Positions 8,234 to 16,803 of a stretch of DNA of 64,000 nt are shown here, piece after piece (position 1 is the stretch's first letter; every line of letters starts with the position of its first letter). This stretch comes from Caulobacter sp. S45 (lineage in GTDB: Bacteria > Pseudomonadota > Alphaproteobacteria > Caulobacterales > Caulobacteraceae). Made by a program: the position numbers and the translations under genes. The stretch spans positions 117,276 to 181,275 of the forward strand of contig NZ_LMUL01000001.1 in NCBI RefSeq assembly GCF_009765965.1, written 5' to 3'. Below the pieces are notes generated by a model. The model did no database searches. It saw only the letters and a program-made list of their open reading frames with translations, and was not told the origin of the DNA.

Positions 8234-9673
8234 ATGGAAGAGCTACGGATCTATATCGACGGCGCGTGGCACGGCGCGGCGGGCCGCGTGACCGAGCCGG
8301 TGGTCGATCCCGCGACCGGCCAGCCCTTCGCCGACCTGGTGCACGCCTCCCGCAGCGACCTGGACCTGGCGCTCGGGGCGGCCGAACGGGCCATGCCGGC
8401 CTGGCGGGCGACGCCGGCCTCGGCCCGAGGCGCGATCCTGGCGAAGGCCGCCGCTTTGCTTCGCGAACGCGCCGACCAGATCGCCAGGATCATGACCATC
8501 GAGCAGGGCAAGCCGCTGCAGGAGGCGCGCCTGGAGGTCGGGCTCACCGCCGATATCGTGGCGTGGAACGGCGAGGAGGCGACGCGCCTGTACGGCCGCA
8601 TCATCCCGGCTCGCAACGGCGCGCTGCGCCACATGGTGCTGAACGAGCCGATCGGCCCGGTCGCGGCCTTCACGCCCTGGAACTTCCCGCTGATGATGCC
8701 GGGCCGCAAGGTGTCCTCGGCGCTGGCCGCCGGCTGCACCTGCATAATCAAGGCGTCGGAAGAGACGCCCGGAACCGCGATCGCCCTGGCCCAGGTGATG
8801 CATGACGCGGGCGTGCCGCCGGGGGTGCTGGCCTTCGTGTTCGGCGTGCCGGCGGAGGTCTCCGAATACCTGATCGCCTCGCCGGTGATCCGCAAGGTGA
8901 GCTTCACCGGCAGCGTGCCGGTCGGGCGCATCATCGGCCGGCTGTGCGGGGACCAGGTCAAGCCGGTGACGCTTGAACTGGGCGGACACGCGCCGGTGCT
9001 GATCTTCGACGACGTCGATCCCGTCCGCGCCGCCAAGATGTCTGCCGCGACCAAGTTCCGCAACGCCGGCCAGGTCTGCATCTCGCCAACCCGCTTCTAC
9101 GTCCAGGAAGGCGTGCACGATCGCTTCGTGACCGAGTTCGCCGAGGCTGCTCGCAAGATCAATGTCGGGCCGGGGATCGAGCCGGGCGTGGGCATGGGCG
9201 CGCTGGCCAATCCGCGCCGCGTCGCCGCCATTGAGGGCATGGTCAACGACGCCAAGGTCCACGGCGCCAAGGTCGAGGCGGGCGGCGGACGCGTGGGCAA
9301 CGCCGGCTTCTTCTTCCAGCCGACCGTGCTGTCCGACATGCCCGACGCGGCCCAGGCCATGTCGCTGGAGCCGTTCGGCCCGCTGGCGGTGGTGCAGTCG
9401 TTCCGCAGCGAGGAGGAGGCGCTGCAGCGCGCCAACAGCCTGCCTTATGGGCTGGCGGCCTACGCCTTCACCGCCGACGCCGATCGCCAGGTCCGCCTCG
9501 CCGACGGGATCGAGAGCGGTATGGTCGGCCTGAACACCTTCCACATCGCCGCCGCCGACACGCCGTTCGGCGGTGTCAAGGATAGCGGGCACGGCTCTGA
9601 AGGTGGCGTCGAGGGGCTCAGCGCCTTCACGACCACGAAGTTCGTCGCCCAGGCCTCAGCGCACCCGCACTGA
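8234..9673 (+). CDS. NAD(P)-dependent aldehyde dehydrogenase
   Basis: This 479-residue enzyme belongs to the succinate-semialdehyde/aromatic aldehyde dehydrogenase group. The oxyanion asparagine in FTPWNFPL (Asn150), the nucleotide loop FTGSVPVG, the general base Glu248 in LELGG and the catalytic Cys282 in NAGQVCISPTR are all present. It oxidises an aldehyde to the acid. The ATG at 8234 is preceded by GGAGGA at ideal spacing, so longer frames upstream are not used. It is the first gene of the plus-strand island and is followed 86 bases later by an alcohol dehydrogenase. The pair could convert an alcohol to an acid for CoA activation. Confidence 0.9.
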   Translation: MEELRIYIDGAWHGAAGRVTEPVVDPATGQPFADLVHASRSDLDLALGAAERAMPAWRATPASARGAILAKAAALLRERADQIARIMTIEQGKPLQEARLEVGLTADIVAWNGEEATRLYGRIIPARNGALRHMVLNEPIGPVAAFTPWNFPLMMPGRKVSSALAAGCTCIIKASEETPGTAIALAQVMHDAGVPPGVLAFVFGVPAEVSEYLIASPVIRKVSFTGSVPVGRIIGRLCGDQVKPVTLELGGHAPVLIFDDVDPVRAAKMSAATKFRNAGQVCISPTRFYVQEGVHDRFVTEFAEAARKINVGPGIEPGVGMGALANPRRVAAIEGMVNDAKVHGAKVEAGGGRVGNAGFFFQPTVLSDMPDAAQAMSLEPFGPLAVVQSFRSEEEALQRANSLPYGLAAYAFTADADRQVRLADGIESGMVGLNTFHIAAADTPFGGVKDSGHGSEGGVEGLSAFTTTKFVAQASAHPH

Positions 9674-9758
9674 GATCGCCAAACGGTCGACTGCGCCGGC
9701 GACGAGACGAGCGCCGGCTCAGTCTGCCGGCGCAGGTCGACCGATCTGGAGACGATTC

Positions 9759-10832
9759 ATGTCCGATCACCCGATGATGCAGAGCTGGCGGCTGCCGGAG
9801 TTCGGCCAGCCCCTGGTCCTGCACACCGAAGACCCGCCGGTCCCGGTCGGCCGCGAGGTGCTGGTCCGCATCGCCCACTGCGGCATCTGCCATAGCGACC
9901 TGCATGTGCAGGACGGCTACGTCATGGCCAACAATACCGACAAGGTCTCCTTCAGCGCCATCGGCGTGCGGACCCCGCTGACGCTCGGACACGAGATCAT
10001 GGGGCATGTGGCGGCGGCAGGTCCTGATGCGCAGGGGAGCGTGGCGGTGGGCGACCCCTGCGCGGTATTTCCCTGGATGGGATGCGGGGTCTGCGAGACC
10101 TGCAAGGCGGGGCGTCTGGAGGACTGCCCGACCCCGGCGGCGCTCGGCCTGCGCCGGCAGGGCGGGTTCAGCAACTATGTCCTGGTCCCCGACCCGCGCT
10201 ACATCGTTCCGAGTGGGACTTTGTTGCCTGAACTGGTCGCGGTCGCCGGTTGCTCGATCCTCACCGCTTATGGCGCCTTGCGCAAACTTCCGCCGCTGAC
10301 GTCGAGGGACTGGATCGTCATCATCGGCGCGGGCGGCGTAGGCCTGGCCGCCATCGCCCTGGCCCGTCACGTCACCGCCGCCCGGGTCCTGGCGGTCGAC
10401 ACGTCGGATGCGGCGCTGGAGGCGGCCAAGGCTTGCGGCGCGACCGAGACGATGAATGCCGCCGACGGATCGGCCGGGGTACTCGCCCGCACCGGCGCCG
10501 CCGCAGGCGTCATCGACTTCGTCGGCGGCAAGCAGACCGTCGAAACCGCCCTCGCGGTCATCGCGCGCAACGGCGTGATCGTCGTCGTCGGCCTGAAGGG
10601 CGGCGAGGTGGGACTGCCGCTGACCCGGCTCGCCCTGCGCAGCCTGACAGTGCGGGGGTCCTATACGGGTACGCTGAAGGAATTCCGCGAGGTCATGGTC
10701 ATCCTGGAGCGGGAAGGCGGCCTGGACCTGCCGCTGACCCCCGTGGCGTTCTCCGAGGTGAACCAGGCCATGGATACGCTGCGTCGCGGCGGATACGTCG
10801 GCCGGGCCGTCATCGCCGTTCCCGGACCCTAG
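9759..10832 (+). CDS. Zinc-dependent alcohol dehydrogenase, medium-chain family
   Basis: This 357-residue protein has a complete catalytic zinc site (Cys41 in HCGICHSDLH, His78-Glu79 in LGHEIMGH) and a structural zinc site (Cys109, Cys112, Cys115, Cys123 in the segment GCGVCETCKAGRLEDC). The NAD-binding motif is GAGGVGLAAIAL. It interconverts an alcohol and an aldehyde or ketone. It follows the aldehyde dehydrogenase, with a GGAGA ribosome site, and precedes the acyl-CoA synthetase by 180 bases that contain their own promoter-like signals. The substrate is not determined by sequence. Confidence 0.9.
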   Translation: MSDHPMMQSWRLPEFGQPLVLHTEDPPVPVGREVLVRIAHCGICHSDLHVQDGYVMANNTDKVSFSAIGVRTPLTLGHEIMGHVAAAGPDAQGSVAVGDPCAVFPWMGCGVCETCKAGRLEDCPTPAALGLRRQGGFSNYVLVPDPRYIVPSGTLLPELVAVAGCSILTAYGALRKLPPLTSRDWIVIIGAGGVGLAAIALARHVTAARVLAVDTSDAALEAAKACGATETMNAADGSAGVLARTGAAAGVIDFVGGKQTVETALAVIARNGVIVVVGLKGGEVGLPLTRLALRSLTVRGSYTGTLKEFREVMVILEREGGLDLPLTPVAFSEVNQAMDTLRRGGYVGRAVIAVPGP

Positions 10833-10848
10833 GCGTTCAGAATTCCCA

Positions 10849-10937
10849 TTACTGGTAAAACTCGATCCCTCCAAAGTCGATCGGGGCTAGTTTCGGCGTT
10901 GACACCTGCAAACGCCGGCCTGTATTTTATCGTAAAA
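10849..10937 (+). promoter_or_regulatory. Promoter-like region with two AT-rich dyads before the acyl-CoA synthetase gene
   Basis: TTGACA at 10899-10904 and TATTTT at 10923-10928 are 18 bases apart, which resembles a sigma-70 promoter. TTACTGGTAA (10849-10858) and TTTTATCGTAAAA (10925-10937) are dyads that share a GTAAAA half (the first continues into GTAAAA). The second overlaps the -10 element, as a repressor site would. This also argues that the TTG at 10899 is not a start codon. Confidence 0.4.
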
Positions 10938-11012
10938 GATAATTATATAATGCTGAACGGGGCCGACGGCCTTGGTTCGCGGGTTGGGGATGGGAAGCGC
11001 AACTTGGGCAAG

Positions 11013-13157
11013 ATGATGATGGACGCGACATCGCTCTCGAGCGCGAAGGATGTGCGTCGCGATAGGATCGCGCGGATGTTGTCGCCGCGCTCCCTGGCGA
11101 TCATCGGCATGTCGGCTCGCGAGGGCACGGCCGGGCACATGGTGCTGCGCAACTTCCTGGCCAACGAATTCGCCGGGCCGATCCATCTCGTCGGTCGCAC
11201 GGCTGGTGAGATCGAGGGCCTGCCGATCGTCACCGACATCGCCGCCCTGCCGGAAGGGATCGACACGGCGGTGCTGGCCTTGCCGGCGAACGGTGTCGCC
11301 GAGGCGCTCAGCGCGTGTGCGGCCAAGAAGGTCGGGGCGGCGGTGGTGTTCGCGTCGGGCTTCGCGGAACTCGGTGAAGAGGCGCGCGCCGAGCAGGCTC
11401 GCATCGGTGAGCAGGTGCGGGAAAGCGGGCCGGCGGTCGTGGGCCCCAACTGCATCGGCTATTCGAACTATATCGACGGCTTCACGGTCGGCTTTACCAA
11501 TGTGGCCAAGATCCCCCGCGTCGCGCCGGATCGCCGCGACGCGGTGGCCATCGTCGCCCAGAGCGGCGGCCTGGCCGGGCACCTACGCTTGGGGCTGATC
11601 GCACGCGGCGTGCCGGTCTCCTACAACATCTCGACCGGCAACGAGATGGACCTGTGCATCGCCGATTTCGTCGACCACCTGCTCGACGACGCGGCCACCC
11701 AGGTGGTGCTGGTCTATGCCGAGACCATCCGCCAGCCCCAGGCCTTCCTGGCGGCGGCGCGGCGCGCGCGCCAGATGGGCAAGCCGATCCTCATGCTGCA
11801 GCCCGGCCGCAGCGCGCAGGCCCAGGCCGCCACCCAGTCCCACACCGGGGCCATGGCCGGCGACTACGCGGTGATGCGCGCCTATGTCGAGCGCGAGGGG
11901 GTGGTGCTGGTCGAGACCATGGACGAACTGCTCGACACCTGCGAGCTGCTGGCCCGGTATCCGAAACCCAGCGCCGGTGGCCTGGGGGTCGTGACCTTCT
12001 CGGGCGCCTATTGCGCGATCGCCCACGATTTCTGTGAGGATATCGGCGTCGCCCTCCCGCCGCTTTCGGACGCGACGGCCGAGGCGCTCAAGCCGCAGAT
12101 GCCGCCCAATATCGAGCCGCACAACCCCCTCGATCTCGGCACCCAGCCGATCTGGCAGCCAGAGCTGTTGGGCGTCGGCGTCAAGGCCCTGCTCAACGAC
12201 CCCGCGATGGGCGGCGTCGCCATCTCGATCGCGGCCGGTGCGCCGGCGAAGTCGATGGCGTGGCTCGAACAGGTGGTCGAGGCGGGGCGGGGCAGGGACA
12301 AGCCGCTGGCCCTGACCTTCCTGGGCGACACCTCGCCCCTGGCCGAGCCCATCCTGCAGACGGCGCGCGACAACGGGATCGTGCTGATGCGCTCGTCGGA
12401 CCGCATGTTGCGGGCCATGGGCCACATGATCGCGCGCGCCGACACCGAGCGGCTTTCGGATACTTCGGATGAGCCGTTCCTGGACCTTCCCGACCTGCCG
12501 GACGGCGCCCTGCCGGAATGGCGGGGCAAGGCCTATCTGGCGGCGGCGGGGATCTCGACGCCCAAGGGCGGTTTGGTCCAGTCCGTGGACGAGGCGATCA
12601 AGCTCGCCGACAGAATCGGCTATCCGGTCGTCCTGAAGGCCCAGGCCGGCGCGCTCGCCCACAAGACCGAGGCCGGCGGCGTCATTCTCAATCTTCGCGA
12701 CGCCCAGGCGGTGCGGGCGGCATGGGAGACCGTGCTGGCCAATGTCCAGCGCGCCCAGCCGGGCCTGGTGCTCGACGGGGTGCTGGTCGAGGCCATGGTC
12801 GGTAAGGGCGTGGAGCTGGTGATCGGCGCCAAGCGCGATCCGGAGTGGGGCCCGGTGCTGCTGATCGGGCTTGGCGGCGTCTTCGTAGAGCTTTTCCACG
12901 ACGTCTGCCTGTTGCCGGCCGACGCCTCCAAGGCGGAAATCGTCGAGGCCTTCGGCGGCTTGAAGGCGGCGAAGCTGCTGCAGGGCTTCCGCAACGCCCC
13001 GCCGGCGGACCTGGACGCGGCGGCCGAGATCGCCCACCGGATCGGCCAACTGATGCTGCAGCAGCCCGCCATCTCGGAGATCGACGTCAATCCCCTGATG
13101 GTCCACCCGCGCGGCCAAGGCGCGACCGCGCTCGACGCGCTCATCGTCACCGCCTAG
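11013..13157 (+). CDS. NDP-forming acyl-CoA synthetase (fused alpha and beta domains)
   Basis: This protein of about 714 residues joins an N-terminal CoA-binding Rossmann domain (MLSPRSLAIIGMSAREGTAG), succinyl-CoA-ligase-like domains with a candidate phospho-histidine in QSHTGAMAGDY, and a C-terminal ATP-grasp domain (GYPVVLKAQAGALAHKTEAGG). Enzymes of this type, including the FerA feruloyl-CoA synthetase of Sphingobium, make acyl-CoA from acid, CoA and ATP or GTP with release of NDP and phosphate. It would activate the island's substrate. The start is uncertain: three consecutive ATG codons begin at 11013 without a strong ribosome site. The hydratase gene follows 19 bases downstream. Confidence 0.85.
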   Translation: MMMDATSLSSAKDVRRDRIARMLSPRSLAIIGMSAREGTAGHMVLRNFLANEFAGPIHLVGRTAGEIEGLPIVTDIAALPEGIDTAVLALPANGVAEALSACAAKKVGAAVVFASGFAELGEEARAEQARIGEQVRESGPAVVGPNCIGYSNYIDGFTVGFTNVAKIPRVAPDRRDAVAIVAQSGGLAGHLRLGLIARGVPVSYNISTGNEMDLCIADFVDHLLDDAATQVVLVYAETIRQPQAFLAAARRARQMGKPILMLQPGRSAQAQAATQSHTGAMAGDYAVMRAYVEREGVVLVETMDELLDTCELLARYPKPSAGGLGVVTFSGAYCAIAHDFCEDIGVALPPLSDATAEALKPQMPPNIEPHNPLDLGTQPIWQPELLGVGVKALLNDPAMGGVAISIAAGAPAKSMAWLEQVVEAGRGRDKPLALTFLGDTSPLAEPILQTARDNGIVLMRSSDRMLRAMGHMIARADTERLSDTSDEPFLDLPDLPDGALPEWRGKAYLAAAGISTPKGGLVQSVDEAIKLADRIGYPVVLKAQAGALAHKTEAGGVILNLRDAQAVRAAWETVLANVQRAQPGLVLDGVLVEAMVGKGVELVIGAKRDPEWGPVLLIGLGGVFVELFHDVCLLPADASKAEIVEAFGGLKAAKLLQGFRNAPPADLDAAAEIAHRIGQLMLQQPAISEIDVNPLMVHPRGQGATALDALIVTA

Positions 13158-13176
13158 CGGCGAAAGGAAGACGCAG

Positions 13177-13962
13177 GTGTCCACCGATCTTGTGACCTAC
13201 GAGCTAAAGGGCGACGTGGCCCTGATCGGGCTGAACCGGCCCGACAAGCGCAATGCGCTGAACGAGGCGACCGTCACCGCGCTCGGCGAGGCGATCGACA
13301 AGGCCGGCGATGAAGCGGCGGCGGCGGTCCTGTTCGGACACGGCAAGGTGTTCTCCGCCGGGTTGGACCTGGCGGAACTGGCTGCGCGGCTCGATCCCGA
13401 CGCGCCGTTCCCGCGCCGCCGGCCGCGCCAGCTGTGGCACGAGACCTTCGACCGCATCGCCCGCGGCTACATCCCGGTGGTGGCGGCGGTGCATGGCGCC
13501 GTGGTCGGCGGCGGCTTGGAACTGGCGGCGGCGGCCCATATCCGGGTGGCCGACGAGACCGCCTTCTTCGGCCTGCCTGAGGGCCAGCGCGGCATCTTCG
13601 TCGGCGGCGGCGGTTCGGTGCGGGTCCAGCGGATCATCGGCTATCCGACCATGGCCGACATGATGCTGACCGGCCGGCTCTATTCCGCGCGCGAGGCGGT
13701 GGAGATCCGGCTGGCCCAGTATGTCGTCCCGCCTGGCGAGGCGGTGGCCAAGGCGGTCGAGCTGGCGCAGAAGATCGCCAAGAATTCGCAGAACACCAAC
13801 TGGATGATCACCAACGTCCTGCCCCGGATGAACGACATGTCCCATGACGACGGACTGTTCATGGAGCACCTGAACTCGGCCGCCAAGAAGCCGCCCTCGT
13901 CTCTGGAGCGGCTAACGAGTTTCCTCGACAAGAAGGCCGAGCCGCTCAAACAACCGGAATAG
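13177..13962 (+). CDS. Enoyl-CoA hydratase/isomerase (crotonase family)
   Basis: This 261-residue crotonase carries both catalytic glutamates of true hydratases, one in GGGLELAAAA and one in FGLPEGQRG, exactly 20 residues apart as in mitochondrial enoyl-CoA hydratase. The oxyanion-hole segments FSAGLDLAEL and VHGAVVGGGLE are also typical. It should add water to an alpha,beta-unsaturated acyl-CoA. The family also contains feruloyl-CoA hydratase/lyases, and the pairing with an NDP-forming synthetase recalls FerA/FerB, so a hydratase-lyase role is an alternative. The start is GTG, with AAAGGAAG eight bases upstream. Confidence 0.87.
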   Translation: MSTDLVTYELKGDVALIGLNRPDKRNALNEATVTALGEAIDKAGDEAAAAVLFGHGKVFSAGLDLAELAARLDPDAPFPRRRPRQLWHETFDRIARGYIPVVAAVHGAVVGGGLELAAAAHIRVADETAFFGLPEGQRGIFVGGGGSVRVQRIIGYPTMADMMLTGRLYSAREAVEIRLAQYVVPPGEAVAKAVELAQKIAKNSQNTNWMITNVLPRMNDMSHDDGLFMEHLNSAAKKPPSSLERLTSFLDKKAEPLKQPE

Positions 13963-14029
13963 ACGCGGCCGCCGGATAGAGGTCGAACGTAAACGAACCA
14001 CCGGCCGCATTTGGGAGGAACGACCACCG

Positions 14030-15193
14030 TTGCAACAGAACATCGTCATCGCGGGCTATGCCGAGACTCCGATCGCGCTGAAGACCGGGCGAAGCGCCTT
14101 CGACCTCGCCGGCGAGGTCTTCGCCGACCTGCTGGCCAAGACAGGACTTAGCCCGCGCGACATCGACGGCCTGTCCGCCACCCTGCCGCTGAGCGAGAGC
14201 GGCAACGTCTTCCTGGCCGCCTACATGGCTGACGCGCTCGGCCTGACCCCGACCTGGCTGAACGCCAGCGGGCTGGGCGGCTGTTCGGCCGTGGGCGGGG
14301 TGGCGCGCGCCCAGTCGGCGATCCGCGACGGGGCCTGCAAGATCGCCTTGGTCGTCTCGGCCGACGCGGTCAGCCTGAGCGGGCCGGGACACTTCGGCGC
14401 CTACCGGGCGGAGTTCTCCGAACCCCAGGGCGTGCAGACCCCGGCGGCGGCCTTCGGCCTGCTGATGAGCCGCTACGATCACCAGTACGGGCTCGACCCT
14501 ACAGCGCTCGGCAAGATCGCGGTGACCCAGCGCGAGCACGCCTGTCTGAACGCCAATGCGCTGGAGAAGCTGCGCAAGCCGCTGACGATGGAAGATTATC
14601 TTAAGTCGCGCATGATCGCCGATCCCTTGCGGGTGCTGGACTGCGTGATGTTCTGCGACGGGGCCAACGCCTTCCTGGTCATGGCCGAGTCCGAGGCCCG
14701 GGCGCGTGGCCTGAGCAAGATGGTGCTGCCCACCGCCTACGCCGAGATCACCAACTATGCCGGCGACCAGTCCTGCCCTGACATCACCGAGAGCGGGTTC
14801 TGGCGGATTGGCCCGCAGGTGCTGGCCAAGGCCGGGCTCAAGCCCGACGCCATCGACATGTTCCAACCCTACGACGACTTCACCATCGCGGTGATGATGC
14901 AGATGGAGGCGTTTGGCTTCTGCGAGCGGGGCCAGGGTTCGGCCTATGTGCTGGCGACCGACCTGTCCCACCGGGGCGTGCTGCCGCTCAACACCGGCGG
15001 AGGCCAGATCTCCGCCGGTCAGCCGGGCTTGGCCGGCGGCGGGCTGAACCTGGCAGAGGGCGTGCGCCAACTGTTCGGGGAAGGGGAGGGCCGCCAGATC
15101 GCCGATCCCAAGACCGCCCTGGTCACCGGCATCGGCACCATTCCGTACGGGCGCAACTGGTCGACCAGCGCCGCCATGATCCTGGAGGCCTGA
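14030..15193 (+). CDS. SCP2-type thiolase-like protein, probable acyl-CoA retro-aldolase subunit
   Basis: This 387-residue thiolase-fold protein keeps the N-terminal cysteine (Cys85 in GLGGCSAVGG). In the usual thiolase GH motif it has NTGGGQISAGQPGLAG, with glutamine where the catalytic histidine sits. No cysteine is seen in the C-terminal strand-loop (GIGTIPYGRN). Loss of the His/Cys pair is known in Ltp2-like proteins, which cleave beta-hydroxyacyl-CoA by retro-aldol chemistry together with a DUF35 partner. A DUF35 gene follows directly, two bases after the stop. Translation starts at TTG 14030 behind a GGGAGGA site. Ordinary thiolase activity is less likely but not excluded. Confidence 0.75.
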   Translation: MQQNIVIAGYAETPIALKTGRSAFDLAGEVFADLLAKTGLSPRDIDGLSATLPLSESGNVFLAAYMADALGLTPTWLNASGLGGCSAVGGVARAQSAIRDGACKIALVVSADAVSLSGPGHFGAYRAEFSEPQGVQTPAAAFGLLMSRYDHQYGLDPTALGKIAVTQREHACLNANALEKLRKPLTMEDYLKSRMIADPLRVLDCVMFCDGANAFLVMAESEARARGLSKMVLPTAYAEITNYAGDQSCPDITESGFWRIGPQVLAKAGLKPDAIDMFQPYDDFTIAVMMQMEAFGFCERGQGSAYVLATDLSHRGVLPLNTGGGQISAGQPGLAGGGLNLAEGVRQLFGEGEGRQIADPKTALVTGIGTIPYGRNWSTSAAMILEA

Positions 15194-15195
15194 CC

Positions 15196-15612
15196 ATGAC
15201 GTCGCCCGCTCCGCGTCCCGTCCCGCGCCCGGATGTCTATGTCCACACCCAGCCGTTCTGGACCGGTGCGCGCGAACGCAAGCTGCTGCTGCAGTTCTGC
15301 ACCGACACCGGCCAGTTCCAGCATCATCCGCGTCCGGTGAGCATCCATTCCGGGAGCCGCAATCTGGAATGGCGCGAGGTCTGCGGGCGCGGCGTCATCT
15401 ACGCCTGCAGCATCCTGCGGGTCGGGCGGCCGGATGCGGCGGCGCGGCTTCCGCTGGATATCGCGACCATCGAGCTGGAAGAGGGCGTGCGGATCATCGC
15501 CAACATCATCGACAGTCCCGCCGACAGCATACGGATCGATGCGGCGGTGGTGCTGGCCTGGGACATGCTGGACGACGACATGCCCTATCCCGCGTTCAAG
15601 GTGGTGGGCTGA
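15196..15612 (+). CDS. DUF35 OB-fold protein, partner of the thiolase-like gene
   Basis: This 138-residue protein belongs to the DUF35 OB-fold family that forms complexes with SCP2 thiolases (ChsH2-DUF35/Ltp2 is the known model). The OB-fold part LEWREVCGRGVIYACSILRV is well conserved. The preceding zinc ribbon is degenerate: of the four expected cysteines only the first remains (FCTDTG), and the second pair reads VSIHSG. The protein therefore probably does not bind zinc at that site. The gene sits two bases after the thiolase-like gene, which supports a stoichiometric complex. Confidence 0.8.
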   Translation: MTSPAPRPVPRPDVYVHTQPFWTGARERKLLLQFCTDTGQFQHHPRPVSIHSGSRNLEWREVCGRGVIYACSILRVGRPDAAARLPLDIATIELEEGVRIIANIIDSPADSIRIDAAVVLAWDMLDDDMPYPAFKVVG

Positions 15613-15654
15613 CGATGGCCGCGCGATCCCCGCAACCGGGCAGGCGGCGATCCC

Positions 15655-16803
15655 ATGCTGCGTCCTGAGACACCCGAGCAGTCCGCCTTCCGGGCGGAGG
15701 TGCGCGCCTGGTTCGAGGCGGAACTGCCGCCGTCCCTGCGCGACCTGACCTTCCGGCCGGCGCGCGAACTGATCATGCCCTGGTACAAGCGGGTGTCCCA
15801 GCGCGGCTGGCTGGCGCCCGAATGGAAGCGCGCCGATGGCGGCATGGAGGCGACGCCGGTCCAGCAGATCATCCTGATCGAGGAGGCTGCTCGCATCGGC
15901 GCGCCGGACCTGCCCACCCAGGGCGTGCACCAGATCGGGCCGATCCTGCGCCGCTTCGGCACCAAGGAGCAGCAGGCGCGCCACCTGCCGCCGATCCTGG
16001 CCGGGGACATCCTCTGGTGCCAGGGCTATTCCGAGCCCGGCAGCGGGTCGGACCTCGCGTCGCTGAGCACGCGCGGCCGGGTCGAGGGCGACGAGATCGT
16101 CATCACCGGCCAGAAGACCTGGAACACCTGGGCCCACAACGCCGACTGGATGTACGCCCTGGTGCGCTCTAACGAGGATGCGCCCAAGCGTCAGAACATC
16201 ACCTTCGTGCTGATCGACCTGAAGACGCCGGGGATCACCCGCCGGCCGATCCTGACGCTGGCCGACGATTATGAGCTCTGCGAGGTCTTCTTCGACGAAG
16301 TGCGGGTCCCGCTCGAGAACGTCGTCGGCGAGGTCGACAAGGGTTGGGACATTGTCACCGCCCTGCTGACCAACGAACGGGTCCAGATCGGCTCGCCCTC
16401 CAACGCCCTGCGCGCCCTGCAGCGCGTGCGGCGGATCGTGCGGCTGCTGGGCGAGCGGCTAGATGCCAGCGGTCGGGACAAGGTGGCCCAGGCCGAGATC
16501 GAGGTCGCGGCCCTGACCGCCGCCTTCCTCCAGGCGCTAGAGGATCTGGCGGCGGGCGTTCAGTGCGACGCCTCCTACCTGAAGATCCTGGCCTCCGAGA
16601 CCACCCAGTTCGTGCTCGACGTCGAGCAGGGCCTGTGCGGGCCGGCCGCCGCGCTGAAGTCGCCGGAACGTGTCGGTGAGGACGTGATCGATTTCAGCGA
16701 GTTGTTCCTGCAGTCGCGCCGCCTGTCGATCTATGGCGGCACCAACGAGATCCAGCGCGGCTTGCTGGCGGCTCGGGTGCTCGAACTTCCCAAGGGGCGA
16801 TGA
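15655..16803 (+). CDS. Acyl-CoA dehydrogenase (large subunit-like)
   Basis: This 382-residue flavoprotein has the complete acyl-CoA dehydrogenase layout: an alpha-helical N-domain, a middle beta-domain with WCQGYSEPGSGSDLASL and the FAD segment ITGQKTWNTWAHNADW, and a C-domain ending in SIYGGTNEIQRGLLAARVL. The position of the medium-chain catalytic glutamate (YEGT) is YGGT here, as in many bacterial FadE-type enzymes that use another glutamate or a partner subunit. It would introduce the alpha,beta double bond in the acyl-CoA. It abuts the second dehydrogenase gene directly (stop codon followed by ATG), which suggests a heteromeric enzyme. Confidence 0.88.
   Translation: MLRPETPEQSAFRAEVRAWFEAELPPSLRDLTFRPARELIMPWYKRVSQRGWLAPEWKRADGGMEATPVQQIILIEEAARIGAPDLPTQGVHQIGPILRRFGTKEQQARHLPPILAGDILWCQGYSEPGSGSDLASLSTRGRVEGDEIVITGQKTWNTWAHNADWMYALVRSNEDAPKRQNITFVLIDLKTPGITRRPILTLADDYELCEVFFDEVRVPLENVVGEVDKGWDIVTALLTNERVQIGSPSNALRALQRVRRIVRLLGERLDASGRDKVAQAEIEVAALTAAFLQALEDLAAGVQCDASYLKILASETTQFVLDVEQGLCGPAAALKSPERVGEDVIDFSELFLQSRRLSIYGGTNEIQRGLLAARVLELPKGR

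Noticed and set aside
10899-11012. N-terminal extension of the acyl-CoA synthetase from TTG at 10899
   Set aside because: The extension overlaps promoter-like sequence, has no ribosome site and adds residues unlike the family N-terminus.
11583-13184. A 533-codon open frame on the minus strand opposite the acyl-CoA synthetase
   Set aside because: It is an antisense shadow of a well-conserved enzyme in GC-rich DNA; its translation has low complexity and no domain.
13177-13962. Crotonase assigned as feruloyl-CoA hydratase/lyase
   Set aside because: The catalytic glutamate pair fits a general hydratase, and nothing specific to the feruloyl enzymes could be confirmed.
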